A DNA stretch of 64,000 bases from Eudorina sp. 2006-703-Eu-15. Its lineage: Eukaryota; Chlorophyta; Chlorophyceae; Chlamydomonadales; Volvocaceae. This document shows, piece after piece, positions 63,336 through 64,000 of this stretch. The notes under the pieces are model-generated. The model made no database searches. It saw only the letters and a program-made list of their open reading frames with translations, and was not told the DNA's origin. Location: positions 33,695-97,694 of the forward strand of contig BDSI01000158.1 in NCBI GenBank assembly GCA_003117195.1, in the 5' to 3' direction. The first letter of the stretch is position 1; the number at the start of each line of letters is the position of its first letter. The position numbers and the translations under genes were made by a program.

Positions 63336-64000
63336 CTGCGGGGCAGGGGGTTTTGGAAGCCGGGGCCAGGGGGGGGGCAAGGCAGCGTTCACGTTGAATT
63401 CAGCACGGAGCATTTGCTGCGGCCCTCGACGGCGCGTAATGGCCGCGAGCCCATAGTCCACTCCTGTCGCGAAAGCGGAGGCTACAAGACTTGTTGCGAA
63501 CACGCCATCACAGAACCGTCGCTGGTGTTTACGCCCGGCGAGGTCGCGGCCTGCGGCCTCGGGAGTCCGCAGCCTTTAGCTGCAACGAGGGCCCGTGGCG
63601 GCCGCGTCGGTGTTGGTCGACGCCGCCGCGCTTCCTGGCCACCCGGGCGGCCGCCGGGCGCTGCGGCCGTCCCACGTCCCCCGCCATCCGCCCGACACCG
63701 CGCATCACGCCGTCTCCCTTTTCGAACTTCCCCGCGGATCAGTGTTCGGCGCTCCGCGCCAAGCGAATCGCGTCGTTACCCCGAACGCCCGAAGGTCTGT
63801 GGGGTGCCGCCGCATGGCCACCTGCCGACCCCACAGCCCGCACTGGGCTTGCCACTCGCGCTTGACCATGCAAGACTGCTGTACGCAGCCATCTGGAGCG
63901 GCCCAGCTTCTGGCCCCATCGCACCATCCCTGGCAGTTTCCCTGGCCGTCTCAAAAGCACCAAATTTCGTGCGGCATGAACCAAGGCCTGGCTGTACCGT
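63336..64000. other. Upstream region of kinase B
   Basis: An exon matching kinase A 4372-4487 is expected here in the minus strand but I could not identify it. A minus-strand open segment near 63,380-63,503 (FATSLVASAFATGVDYGL) is a weak candidate. No other gene is supported. Confidence 0.35.

Overview
The window looks like nuclear DNA of a volvocine green alga (Chlamydomonas or a close relative). The sequence is GC-rich. Genes are split into many short exons with GTGAGT/GTGCGT-type donors and CAG acceptors. Several genes are followed by the TGTAA poly(A) signal typical of these algae. Proteins carry Gln, Ala and Gly runs, and introns carry microsatellites and minisatellites. Open reading frames alone mislead here, so the gene models were built by hand from splice sites, reading phase and conserved motifs. 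No database search was possible.

Layout: (1) 1-2,885 (+): 3' part of a histidine acid phosphatase gene with a probable C-terminal membrane segment; two miniature LTR elements sit in its introns. (2) 4,045-14,020 (+): a large TKL-type protein kinase (kinase A, about 1,680 aa) with a GAF-like N-terminal region. (3) 14,021-21,112: about 7 kb in which I support no gene. (4) 21,113-28,394 (-): chloroplast trigger factor TIG1, 16 exons. (5) 28,815-41,350 (+): a NEK1-like NIMA-related kinase, 25 exons, about 1,142 aa, divergent from TIG1 across 420 bp. (6) 43,205-44,590 (-): RNA polymerase subunit RPB6, six exons, 131 aa, divergent from a small unknown gene at 44,933-45,743 (+). (7) 46,174-46,692 (+): a weak two-exon candidate. 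(8) 49,993 to at least 63,335 (-): kinase B, a paralogue of kinase A in inverted orientation, with a third miniature LTR element in one intron.

The most unusual content is a set of three miniature elements. Each has short terminal direct repeats beginning TGTAA and ending with TTACA or TTTCA, a perfect 5-bp target duplication, a PBS-like sequence after the 5' repeat and a polypurine tract before the 3' repeat. Each also has a tRNA-like pol III A-box/B-box arrangement inside, so they look like LTR/SINE hybrids. The second notable signal is mosaic identity between kinases A and B: one catalytic exon differs by 3 of its first 190 bases while other exons are diverged, which suggests gene conversion between inverted copies about 40 kb apart.

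Functionally the window mixes signalling (two TKL kinases, one NEK kinase of a cilium/cell-cycle type), chloroplast protein folding (TIG1), core transcription (RPB6) and a phosphatase. I see no evidence that these act in one pathway.
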